NCBI GenBank assembly: GCA_964386865.1
Contig: CAYLUN010000184.1
Span: 1 to 5,840 of the forward strand
Direction of reading: 5' to 3'
Origin: CAYLUN01 sp964386865
GTDB taxonomy: Bacteria > Verrucomicrobiota > Kiritimatiellia > RFP12 > UBA1067
Length of the DNA stretch: 5,840 nucleotides
The translations under genes and the position numbers were made by a program. The notes below the pieces were generated by a model. The model made no database searches and was not told the origin of the DNA. It saw only the letters and a program-made list of their open reading frames with translations. Position 1 is the first letter of the stretch. Each line of letters starts with the position of its first letter. This document shows positions 1 through 5,820 of this stretch, piece by piece.

Positions 1-368
1 AACCACTTGAGCGTGTTCTGCGTCGCGTAGTCCTTCTCCTCGACGGCCAGCGTCATGATTTCGCAAAGCCACGCCGTCACCTTCTTCTCGTGATCCAGTG
101 CTTCCTTGAACATCTCTAGCAGGTCTTTCCACTCGCCCTTCGGCTTGTCGATCGCGGCCAGCTCGACCTTCGCGCCCTGCTCCTGCAGGTAGTGCGCGAA
201 CTTCAGCGCGTGCCCCTGCTCTTCGTTGAACTGGAGGTTGAACCAGTTCGCGGCGCCCTTGAAGCCCTTGGCCATCGCGTCGCTCGCCATGGCGAGGTAC
301 AGGTACGCCGAATAAAATTCGCGGTTGATCTGCGTGTTGATCGCTTTCGCGGCTTTCTTGCTAATCAT
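1..368 (-). CDS. ftnA: Bacterial non-heme ferritin, 3' end cut by the window edge
   Basis: Iron-storage protein of the ferritin family. Such proteins form a 24-subunit cytoplasmic shell that oxidises Fe(II) at a di-iron ferroxidase centre and stores it as a mineral. The minus strand from 368 reads MISKKAAKAINTQINREFYS and stays open to the edge, giving 122 residues plus a partial codon; the family is usually about 165-175 residues, so roughly a quarter is missing. Counted from this start, the ferroxidase ligands fall at E17, E50, H53 and E94, with Y24 and W122 also present, matching E. coli FtnA numbering as I remember it. A second ATG lies immediately upstream (369-371). I chose the inner one because the GAGAGG site at 375-380 is then 6 nt away rather than 3. 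It reads away from the rest of the window, so it is probably monocistronic here. Confidence 0.93.
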   Translation of the reverse strand, partial: MISKKAAKAINTQINREFYSAYLYLAMASDAMAKGFKGAANWFNLQFNEEQGHALKFAHYLQEQGAKVELAAIDKPKGEWKDLLEMFKEALDHEKKVTAWLCEIMTLAVEEKDYATQNTLKW

Positions 369-374
369 CATGAG

Positions 375-380
375 CCTCTC
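375..380 (-). promoter_or_regulatory. Shine-Dalgarno site of the ferritin gene
   Basis: The minus strand reads GAGAGG here, inside a purine-rich AGAAAGAGAGG stretch. It lies 6 nt from the ATG at 368-366 and only 3 nt from the ATG at 371-369, which favours the inner start codon. Confidence 0.6.
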
Positions 381-427
381 TTTCTGTCTCGTGTCACCTA
401 CCGTGTTCCAATAAGTAAGCCTAGGTT

Positions 428-457
428 AACATAATCGCGCATGCGTGTCACGCACAA
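428..457 (-). promoter_or_regulatory. Possible sigma-70-type promoter of the ferritin gene
   Basis: On the minus strand TTGTGC (452-457) and TATGTT (428-433) are separated by 18 nt, about 55 nt upstream of the ferritin start. Each hexamer matches the consensus only partly, so this is a tentative call. It is supported by its position and by the palindrome lying across it. Confidence 0.35.
442..454. promoter_or_regulatory. Operator-like palindrome over the ferritin promoter
   Basis: TGCGTG T CACGCA is a perfect 6-bp inverted repeat around one base. It covers the spacer and the start of the -35 element of the proposed ferritin promoter, where a repressor dimer would block transcription. An 8-bp self-complementary CGCATGCG at 438-445 overlaps it. 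It does not look like a Fur box, so the regulator is unknown. Confidence 0.3.
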
Positions 458-487
458 CAATCGCTTTCGGGAAACGCGAGGCTGATC

Positions 488-517
488 GGCTGTAGGCTGA
501 AGGCTGTTAGGGCTGAC
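488..517. repeat. Short imperfect GGCTGWA tandem repeat
   Basis: Four consecutive copies of a GGCTG-based unit are visible: GGCTGTA, GGCTGAA, GGCTGTTA, then G and GGCTGAC. It lies in the gap between the ferritin and NIPSNAP genes (369-631), where I see no convincing protein gene. No function is evident; it may be replication-slippage sequence. Confidence 0.4.
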
Positions 518-631
518 GCCATGAACACCTGTCTGCTGGCCATCGATCCAATCCCCCTCCGGAGCCCGGCAGTGACGGCAGCCGCTGCAGTCGAGCCTCC
601 AGCTGCGCACGCGTCCCCCTTGCCACCTGAA

Positions 632-1444
632 TCAGAGCTGGGACGCCTTGGACGGCCGCAGCACGATGTTCGTGATCTTGTTCGCGGTGTCCTTGTACTG
701 CGGGTCGGCCTTGAGCTTCAGCCACTCCGGATGGTCGCGGAAGCGCTTCCAGTTGGCCTCCTTCTCCTCCTTGTTGGCGAAGCCGAGCATGTAGGTCAGG
801 TTGGCGAGCTTGTCGCCCGCCAGCGCCTGCCCGAAGAACACGGGCGGCATGCCGCAGGCGCGGAAGACGCCGATCTCGCCGCCCTGCTCGAACATCGAGA
901 TCTTCTTGGCGTTGCGCTCGATCGTGTAGCTGTTGTAGATGCGCAGCTGAAGCAGGCGGTCGGCCGACGCCGTGACCTGCGTCACCTGCGGGCAGGTCGC
1001 GAACGTGTAGAGCAGCGAGCTTGAGCAGGAATCGTAGAGCGGCTCTTTCATGGGCGCCGCGAAGATCGGCGCCGCGTCCTTCATGAACTGCGCGTCGGCC
1101 AGCAGCTTCTGGTCGCAGCCCACGAAGGCCTCGAACGTGGGGAATGCGGCGACCACAAAAACCGTGGTGCTGTAGTTCGTGTTGCCGTCGTTCACCTCGG
1201 CGCTCGTCCAGAGCACGCCGACCTTCTTCGCCCCCTGCCGGTTGAGCGCGGGGATCAGCGCCGCGTCGAAGACGGCCATCAGCGCGTCGCGCTTCTCCAC
1301 GCTGGAGCAGACATAGCTCTTCAACTCGACATACTCCCTGCCCTCCGCTTTCTGAGCGCCTGCCCCACAGAGACTTCTACACCCGGTGGCGGCCATCACG
1401 GCGACGGCGGAACAGACTGACACGATGAAACGTCTACGGTTCAT
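632..1444 (-). CDS. NIPSNAP-family exported protein, probable lipoprotein
   Basis: A 270-residue protein with two alpha/beta-barrel-like NIPSNAP halves, roughly residues 37-125 (YVELKSYVCSSVEKRDAL then a LIPALNRQGAKKVGVL stretch) and 165-255 (LQLRIYNSYTIERNAKKI, then a GMPPVFFGQALAGDKLANL stretch and a WKRFRDHPEW motif). NIPSNAP domains are dimeric ferredoxin-like folds of unclear biochemical role; exported double-domain forms occur in several environmental bacterial phyla. The N-terminus has NRRRFIVS, close to a twin-arginine motif, then a hydrophobic stretch ending in AATGC, so C22 is a plausible lipid-attachment site, though the lipobox is not ideal. The start is supported by GGGGAG with a 6-nt gap to the ATG. 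It is transcribed from its own promoter at 1484-1512. No clear intrinsic terminator follows it. Family assignment is firm; function is unknown. Confidence 0.88.
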   Translation of the reverse strand: MNRRRFIVSVCSAVAVMAATGCRSLCGAGAQKAEGREYVELKSYVCSSVEKRDALMAVFDAALIPALNRQGAKKVGVLWTSAEVNDGNTNYSTTVFVVAAFPTFEAFVGCDQKLLADAQFMKDAAPIFAAPMKEPLYDSCSSSLLYTFATCPQVTQVTASADRLLQLRIYNSYTIERNAKKISMFEQGGEIGVFRACGMPPVFFGQALAGDKLANLTYMLGFANKEEKEANWKRFRDHPEWLKLKADPQYKDTANKITNIVLRPSKASQL

Positions 1445-1483
1445 AAGCGACTCCCCTTCGGTGTAAGTTTGGCGATTGCGATA

Positions 1484-1512
1484 ATTCTAGCATGCGACGC
1501 AGAATCCCTCAA
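1484..1512 (-). promoter_or_regulatory. Sigma-70-type promoter of the NIPSNAP gene
   Basis: On the minus strand TTGAGG (1507-1512) and TAGAAT (1484-1489) are separated by exactly 17 nt. TGC directly precedes TAGAAT, giving an extended -10 element. The predicted start near 1477 gives a leader of about 33 nt to the ATG at 1444. It lies just after the terminator at 1534-1568, which would insulate it from the upstream transcript. Confidence 0.7.
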
Positions 1513-1533
1513 CTGCGCGCTGCGTCTCCGCAC

Positions 1534-1568
1534 AAAAAAAGGGTTCCCTCGAATCGTGAGGGAACCCT
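1534..1568 (-). terminator. Strong intrinsic terminator, minus strand
   Basis: A perfect 11-bp stem, AGGGTTCCCTC (1540-1550) with GAGGGAACCCT (1558-1568), closes a 7-nt loop. On the minus strand a T-tract (1534-1539) follows at once; on the plus strand no T-tract follows. It therefore ends a minus-strand transcript coming from higher coordinates. The only candidate source is the promoter at 2020-2048. Confidence 0.88.
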
Positions 1569-1591
1569 ATGCGTTACCGCAAATGCTATCG

Positions 1592-1675
1592 TTACTCAGA
1601 CAACACATCCTTTCGCGTTGATTTTATCTGCTGTCCGGTGCGCCACACTGGCTTACCGGGGCTACTAGTAACCAT
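1592..1675 (-). CDS. Possible 27-codon basic peptide inside the candidate RNA
   Basis: The minus-strand ORF starts MVTSSPGKPVWRTG and ends KDVLSE. It is preceded by AAGGTG at a 5-nt gap and ends in TAA 23 nt before the terminator stem. The peptide is lysine/arginine-rich and has no membrane segment. It overlaps two of the hairpins (1635-1659 and 1660-1673), so either the RNA fold or the peptide may be the selected product. I recognise no family. An ORF this short can easily arise by chance. Confidence 0.2.
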   Translation of the reverse strand: MVTSSPGKPVWRTGQQIKSTRKDVLSE

Positions 1676-2019
1676 CGCTTCACCTTTTCTCTGTTCCGGC
1701 GACAACGTTCCGATTCTATCCGCTCAGCGAGGAGTGATTCACTGCCATAACCTCGTACTGGAACCTTTTTGCAACGAGTTGATTTCGGCGAAAGTCGCCG
1801 TGCCGGTTGCAAGGCCTCTTCCTCAGTCTGGCAAGCCCTCCGTCGTCTGCGTGGGCGCGTGGCCCGATCTTCCGGTTCTCGCACACCCGCAACCCCGGCC
1901 CCGACGGCGTGTCGGACAGCCCGATCCCGGGCAGCGGAGCGTCGAAAAGGCAAATCCTGAAACTCCTCCTTTCTCCTAAATCCCTGACGATCAGTACTCA
2001 CTTCCCAATCGTTGTCTGT

Positions 2020-2048
2020 AGTATAGCCCGAGGCGTGCGTTCTGTCAA
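2020..2048 (-). promoter_or_regulatory. Near-consensus sigma-70-type promoter, minus strand
   Basis: On the minus strand TTGACA (2043-2048, perfect -35) and TATACT (2020-2025, one mismatch to TATAAT) are separated by exactly 17 nt. It is the best promoter in the window and points away from the HAD gene into the apparently non-coding stretch. The expected start is near 2013. This strength would suit a highly expressed stable RNA. Confidence 0.82.
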
Positions 2049-2145
2049 CTCCAGTCGCGAAGAAACTTCGCCATCGCGTCGAACGCACGCCCGTGTTAAG
2101 ATTTCTCCACTGTCATCCGAACCCACTCAAGCAACCGTCCCGATT

Positions 2146-2814
2146 ATGCGCTCCGCCATCCTATTCGACATCGACGGCACCCTGCTCTACGCCCGCGGCG
2201 TCGGCCGCGCCGCCTTCGGCACGGCTTTCCAGACCGCCTACGGCGTCCCCTACCCCGACGTCGCCGGCCTCACGTTTGTCGGCGCGACCGACTCCGCCGT
2301 CGTGCGCGACATGGCCGCGGCCTGCGGCGTCGCCAGCACGCCCGCCCGCGAGGAGCACTTCTTTCTGCTGCTCGCCCAGATCATCGACACGGCCCTCTCC
2401 CAGAACCGGCCGCACATCTACCCCGGCATCCCTGAGCTGGCCGCGCGCCTCAACGCGCGCGGCCACACCCTCGGCCTCGTCACCGGCAACGTGCGCGCCA
2501 CCGCCTGGAGCAAGCTGCGCCACGCCGGCCTCGACCACGCCTTCGCCTTCGGGGCCTACGGCGACGACCACCACCTGCGCCCCGAGATCGCCCGCATCGC
2601 GATCAGCCGCACGCCCGCCGGCGCCGCGCCGCGCATCCTGATCGGCGACACGCCCCTCGACATCCAAGCCGCCAAGGCCAACGGCCTCGTCGCCGTGGCC
2701 GTCGCCACAGGCTGGATCTCGGCCGACGACCTTGCCGCCGCGGGCGCCGACCTCGTTCTCCCCGACTTCGCCGACACCGACGCCCGCGTCGCCCAGCTCG
2801 AAAACCTCCTCTAA
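2146..2814 (+). CDS. HAD-superfamily phosphatase, phosphoglycolate phosphatase-like
   Basis: A 222-residue cytoplasmic haloacid dehalogenase-type hydrolase, the usual length for the Gph-like group. Motif I is LFDIDGTL, with nucleophile D8 and acid D10. Motif II is VTGN, with T113. The motif III lysine is probably K123 in SKLRHAGL. Motif IV is IGDTPLD, with D168 and D172. The cap lies at about residues 15-90. These enzymes remove phosphate from small phosphorylated metabolites via an aspartyl-phosphate intermediate; the substrate cannot be read from sequence. The reading frame stays open far upstream, but the start at 2146 places motif I at the N-terminus as the family requires. No Shine-Dalgarno site precedes it, so translation may be leaderless or SD-independent. 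A TTAAGAT near 2096-2102 resembles a -10 box without a good -35. The next gene starts 21 bp downstream, suggesting co-transcription. Confidence 0.9.
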   Translation: MRSAILFDIDGTLLYARGVGRAAFGTAFQTAYGVPYPDVAGLTFVGATDSAVVRDMAAACGVASTPAREEHFFLLLAQIIDTALSQNRPHIYPGIPELAARLNARGHTLGLVTGNVRATAWSKLRHAGLDHAFAFGAYGDDHHLRPEIARIAISRTPAGAAPRILIGDTPLDIQAAKANGLVAVAVATGWISADDLAAAGADLVLPDFADTDARVAQLENLL

Positions 2815-2835
2815 CCCACACCCCAACAACCGCCC

Positions 2836-3726
2836 ATGCACACCTCATCCATTTTGTCTGTTGCGCTCGCGCTCTGCCTGCTCCCCGCTCTTCTGCACGC
2901 GGAGTCGGCCGACTCTCGGCGCGCGACTCTCGACGCGCGGGAACACCTTTATCCGCAGACCGCCGACTTCCGCGCCAAGGTCGCAGACGCCCAAGCCCGC
3001 GGCCTCACGCTCACCGACACGCACATCCACATCCGCGGCGGCATGACCCCGGAGAAGGCCGCGCAGCGCCAGGAGGCGAGCGGCATCCGCAGCGCCGTGC
3101 TCGAAAACCTCGGCCGCGAGTGGCCGATCTCCAACAACGTCGCGCTGGCCGCCTTTATCGACGCCTCCTCGCACGCCCGCGCCAACGGCCAGCGCCTCCC
3201 GGTCGGCGTGCAGGTCAACGACCGCGACTGGTTCAAGCAGGCGGATCCCGCGCTGCTCAAGCGCCTCGACTTCGTGCTCGCCGACACCATGATCATGGGC
3301 GTCACCGCCGAAGGCAAGCCGCGCCGGCTCTGGCTGCCGGGCGTCACCATCGACGACCCCGAAGCCTGGATGCGTGAGTACCTCGCCCACAACCTGCGCA
3401 TCCTCGATGAGCCGGTCTCGATCCTTGCCAACCCCACCTACCTGCCGCCCTGCATATCCAACCGCTACGACCAGCTCTGGACCGAGCCCCGCATGCGGCA
3501 GATCATCGCCAAAGCCGTCGAAAAGGGCGTCGCGCTCGAGATCCAAGCTGGCTCGGCCTATCCCAAGCCCGCGTTCCTCGCGCTCGCCAAGTCCATGGGC
3601 GCGAAGTTCTCTTTCGGCTCCAACAACTTCGACGACAAGACCAAGGACCTCTCGCGCTGGTTCGAGGCCATCGAGCGCCTCGGCCTCACGCCCGCCGACC
3701 TGTGGTCGTTCGGCGTTGGACGTTGA
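2836..3726 (+). CDS. Secreted PHP-type metal-dependent hydrolase
   Basis: A 296-residue protein beginning with a hydrophobic signal peptide (SILSVALALCLLPALLHA, likely cut after A22). It continues as a PHP/amidohydrolase-like barrel. The HxH metal motif appears as TDTHIHIRGG (H63, H65). Other likely metal or active-site positions are E90 in AVLENLG, D150 in LADTM and E235 in ALEIQ. The final strand reads FSFGSNNFDD (N263, N264), where many PHP proteins carry a SDAH-like motif. The stretch LANPTYLPP and the following YDQLWT resemble, from memory, a family of exported PHP-like proteins in PVC and Bacteroidota genomes. The family probably hydrolyses phosphoesters or amides; the substrate is unknown. 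No Shine-Dalgarno site precedes the ATG, which follows the HAD gene by 21 bp. The GH97 gene follows by 32 bp, so the gene is probably mid-operon. Confidence 0.82.
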   Translation: MHTSSILSVALALCLLPALLHAESADSRRATLDAREHLYPQTADFRAKVADAQARGLTLTDTHIHIRGGMTPEKAAQRQEASGIRSAVLENLGREWPISNNVALAAFIDASSHARANGQRLPVGVQVNDRDWFKQADPALLKRLDFVLADTMIMGVTAEGKPRRLWLPGVTIDDPEAWMREYLAHNLRILDEPVSILANPTYLPPCISNRYDQLWTEPRMRQIIAKAVEKGVALEIQAGSAYPKPAFLALAKSMGAKFSFGSNNFDDKTKDLSRWFEAIERLGLTPADLWSFGVGR

Positions 3727-3753
3727 GTTCTGCTCTATCTTAAACTGCTTTTG

Positions 3754-3759
3754 AAAGGA
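3754..3759 (+). promoter_or_regulatory. Shine-Dalgarno site that may set a GTG start for the GH97 gene
   Basis: AAAGGA abuts the ATG at 3759, leaving no spacing for that codon. It is 8 nt upstream of an in-frame GTG at 3768, a normal distance. The true start may therefore be GTG at 3768, which removes three residues and leaves the signal peptide intact. Confidence 0.45.
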
Positions 3760-5753
3760 TGAGTCCTGTGCTCCTTCCACACGCTCTCACCTTCACGGCC
3801 TTGCGCCCTTTCGCCCTTGCGTTTCTCTTCTTCAGCTCTCTCGCGCTCCTCCCGCTCCGCGCGGCCGAAACGCTTGTCTCGCCTGACGGCGCAGTCGAGG
3901 CCGCCTTCGACCTGCGCGACGGCCAGCCCGTCTACGCGCTCACGTACAAAGACGTCGCCGTCCTCGAACCGTCACCTCTCGGCCTGAAACTCAGGGACGC
4001 CTTTCGCGGAGGTTTCGCGGTCACCGGCACCGCTCGCGGCAGCGCCAGCTCCGAGTGGAAGCCGGTCTGGGGCGAACGCTCGCTCATCCCTGACCGTTAC
4101 GCCAGCCTCACCGTCACGCTGCAAGAGAAAGGCCCGCGCGGCCAGCCGCTCGTCCTCGAGCTCCGCGCCTACAACGAAGGCCTCGCCTTCCGCTACCGCC
4201 TGCAGCCCGGCGCCGACTCCGCCTGGCAGGTTGAGCGCGAGGAAACCGGGTTCCGCTTTCCGCAGGGCAGCGCCGCCTTCGCGATCAAGTGGACCGAGGA
4301 CACCTTCCCGCAGGAGCCCATCCCGCTCGCCGACTTCCCAAAGCACTCGATGGCGCCCTTCACCGTACGCCTGCCCGGCGGCCAGTACGCCTCCGTGCTT
4401 GAAGCCTTCGTCGTCGGCTACCCGCGCTGCATGATCGAGAAGCGCGAGGGCGGCGCGGTCGGCATCCACCTGCAGGGCAAGGCCGAGGGACGCGGCACCT
4501 TCACGACGCCGTGGCGCGTGGTGCTGCTCGGCGACAGCGAGGCTCGCCTCATCGAGAACGAGCACCTCGTCCTCACCCTCAACCCCCCGTGCGCACTCCC
4601 CGACACCGCGTGGATCAAGCCCGGCCTCACCCTCTCCGACCAGAACAACTGCCTGCTGAAAATGCCGGAGCTGAAACACGCCATCGACGTGGCCCACACC
4701 AACGGCTTCCGCTATCTCCAGCTCGACTGGGGCTGGTACGGCACCGAGTGGACGTGGAACGACGCGGACCGCAAAACGTTCATCAAGACGAACCCCTCGT
4801 GGACCAACGACCTGGGCTGGGTGACCAACACCTACGCCAACCCGTACGCGGTTGCCAAGGGCCGCGTGCCCTACCGCCCCGACTGGAAAGACGCCCATAC
4901 GGTCGTGGATCTCGACATGCCCGCGCTGGTGGCGTACGCACGGGAGCGCGGCATGGGCGTCTGCCTCTACATGCACGGCGACGTGCTGCGCGCCCACGAC
5001 ATGGACGCGCTCTTCGCGACCTACCAGGCGTGGGGACTCGCGGGCCTCAAGCCCGGCTTCGTGCGCTACGGCAGCGCCGAGCAGACCGACTGGATCAGGA
5101 AGATGGTCGAGGCCGCGGCCCGCCACAACCTCTGGCTCTGCGTGCACGACGCCCACGTGCCCGACGGCATGGAGCGCACCTACCCCAACCTCATGATCAA
5201 TGAGGGCGGCGGCGGGCAGGAGGGCAACCACCCCGTGCGGCAGGACGTGATCATGCCTTTCACGCGCTGCCTCGCCGGGCCCTTCGACTACACCCCGCAG
5301 CTCTATGCCAAGAATAAGAGCCACGCCCACGGCATGGCGTTCTTCGTGGTCTTCCCCGGGCCCACGACGGTCGTGCGCGGCGGGCTCAAGGAGTTCGCCT
5401 CAAGCGGCGCGAACCACATCGGCCCCGAGGTCGAGTTCATGCGCCGCGTGCCGATGAACTGGGACGAGACGCGCGTGCTCGACGCCAAGGTCGGCCACCA
5501 CATCGTCACGGCCCGCCGCAGCGGCGGCGCGTGGTTCATCGGCGGCATGACCGGCGACGCGGCCTACACCGCTCCCGTCGCGCTCGACTTCCTCGCGCCC
5601 GGCAAGACCTATACGGCCACGATCTTCCGCGACGGCGAAAAGGAAGAAGGCGGGTTCCGTCCCGCCGTCAAAGAGACCCGCACAGTCAAGGCGGGCGACC
5701 GGCTCGACCTTCCGATGGCCGTTGCCGGCGGCCTTGCCGTGATCGTCGAATGA
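3759..5753 (+). CDS. Secreted glycoside hydrolase family 97 (alpha-glucosidase/alpha-galactosidase type)
   Basis: A 664-residue exported enzyme of usual GH97 length. The signal peptide has a hydrophobic core at about residues 15-33 and probably cuts after A36. An N-terminal beta-sandwich (about 37-275) starts with VSPDGAVEAAF and includes AYNEGLAFRYR. The catalytic (beta/alpha)8 barrel (about 285-565) includes AWIKPG, YLQLDWGWYG, KPGFVRYG, MERTYPNLMINEG and PFTRCLAGPFDYTP. A C-terminal beta domain (about 570-664) starts near WDET. GH97 enzymes are calcium-dependent and act on alpha-linked glucosides or galactosides. From memory of the family, the retaining subgroup has a nucleophile Asp after the strand here read KPGF; this protein has Gly (433), as in the inverting SusB-like subgroup. 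The HEP glutamate of SusB appears as HDAH (D464), while E482 in NEGGGG is kept. It may therefore be a divergent subfamily with altered specificity. It is probably co-transcribed with the PHP gene. Confidence 0.93.
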   Translation: MSPVLLPHALTFTALRPFALAFLFFSSLALLPLRAAETLVSPDGAVEAAFDLRDGQPVYALTYKDVAVLEPSPLGLKLRDAFRGGFAVTGTARGSASSEWKPVWGERSLIPDRYASLTVTLQEKGPRGQPLVLELRAYNEGLAFRYRLQPGADSAWQVEREETGFRFPQGSAAFAIKWTEDTFPQEPIPLADFPKHSMAPFTVRLPGGQYASVLEAFVVGYPRCMIEKREGGAVGIHLQGKAEGRGTFTTPWRVVLLGDSEARLIENEHLVLTLNPPCALPDTAWIKPGLTLSDQNNCLLKMPELKHAIDVAHTNGFRYLQLDWGWYGTEWTWNDADRKTFIKTNPSWTNDLGWVTNTYANPYAVAKGRVPYRPDWKDAHTVVDLDMPALVAYARERGMGVCLYMHGDVLRAHDMDALFATYQAWGLAGLKPGFVRYGSAEQTDWIRKMVEAAARHNLWLCVHDAHVPDGMERTYPNLMINEGGGGQEGNHPVRQDVIMPFTRCLAGPFDYTPQLYAKNKSHAHGMAFFVVFPGPTTVVRGGLKEFASSGANHIGPEVEFMRRVPMNWDETRVLDAKVGHHIVTARRSGGAWFIGGMTGDAAYTAPVALDFLAPGKTYTATIFRDGEKEEGGFRPAVKETRTVKAGDRLDLPMAVAGGLAVIVE

Positions 5754-5759
5754 TCAGCA

Positions 5760-5820
5760 GGTAGGGACGGCAGCCCCTTGCCGTCCGCGTTTCCCGGTAG
5801 GGACGGCAGCCCCTTGCCGT
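5760..5820. repeat. Two tandem copies of a hairpin-forming, REP-like repeat
   Basis: A 25-bp unit starting GGTAGGGACGGCAG occurs without mismatch at 5760-5784 and 5796-5820, a period of 36 bp. Each copy is internally palindromic: ACGGCA and TGCCGT enclose the loop GCCCCT. In the first copy the stem extends to 8 bp (5765-5772/5779-5786). GC-rich sequence after 5820, including GGGGACGCC, may be a degenerate third copy cut by the window edge. It starts 6 bp after the GH97 stop, a typical position for extragenic palindromic repeats, which can stabilise mRNA 3' ends. No T-tract follows, so a classical terminator is unlikely. Confidence 0.8.

Larger units (their letters stand above)
1534..2013 (-). 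ncRNA. Candidate structured non-coding RNA of about 480 nt, unrecognised
   Basis: A near-consensus promoter (2020-2048) and a strong terminator (1534-1568) bracket about 480 nt with no convincing long protein gene. Foldable elements, in plus coordinates, are: a 7-bp stem 1769-1775/1806-1812 with a 6-bp hairpin 1786-1800 nested inside it; a 5-bp stem 1635-1639/1655-1659 enclosing hairpin 1642-1652; hairpin 1660-1673; hairpin 1901-1915; and hairpin 1570-1581 capped by a GUAA (GNRA) tetraloop on the minus strand. Segments 2011-2018 and 1597-1604 are fully complementary over 8 bases and could join the 5' and 3' ends, although part of the 5' arm may lie upstream of the true start. Segments 1958-1968 and 1729-1741 form an 11-bp helix with one 2-nt bulge. 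I do not see the hallmarks of tmRNA, RNase P RNA, SRP RNA or 6S RNA. Alternatives are a leader for a short peptide or a decayed gene. Confidence 0.55.

Noticed and set aside
521..1024. Plus-strand 167-codon open frame
   Set aside because: Most of it is the antisense shadow of the NIPSNAP gene, whose family match and promoter are clear.
1569..1979. Plus-strand 136-codon open frame
   Set aside because: It starts directly after the terminator stem, has no ribosome site or recognisable domain, and opposes the strong promoter and terminator on the other strand.
1534..2013. tmRNA, RNase P RNA, SRP RNA or 6S RNA
   Set aside because: I looked for the tmRNA tRNA-like ends and tag, the RNase P GAGGAAAGUCC and ACAGA motifs, the SRP GGAA-type loop sequence and the 6S size and bubble layout, and found none of them.
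1624..2088. Minus-strand 154-codon open frame over the non-coding stretch
   Set aside because: Its ATG lies upstream of the strong promoter, the product is a run of arginine-rich sequence with no recognisable motif, and no ribosome site precedes it.
1807..2145. N-terminal extension of the HAD protein by about 113 residues
   Set aside because: The frame is merely open. The family begins a few residues before the DxDGT motif, which the ATG at 2146 provides, and the extension shows no domain.
3972..5330. Minus-strand 452-codon open frame opposite the GH97 gene
   Set aside because: It is a shadow caused by high GC at third codon positions; the plus-strand frame has clear GH97 motifs throughout.
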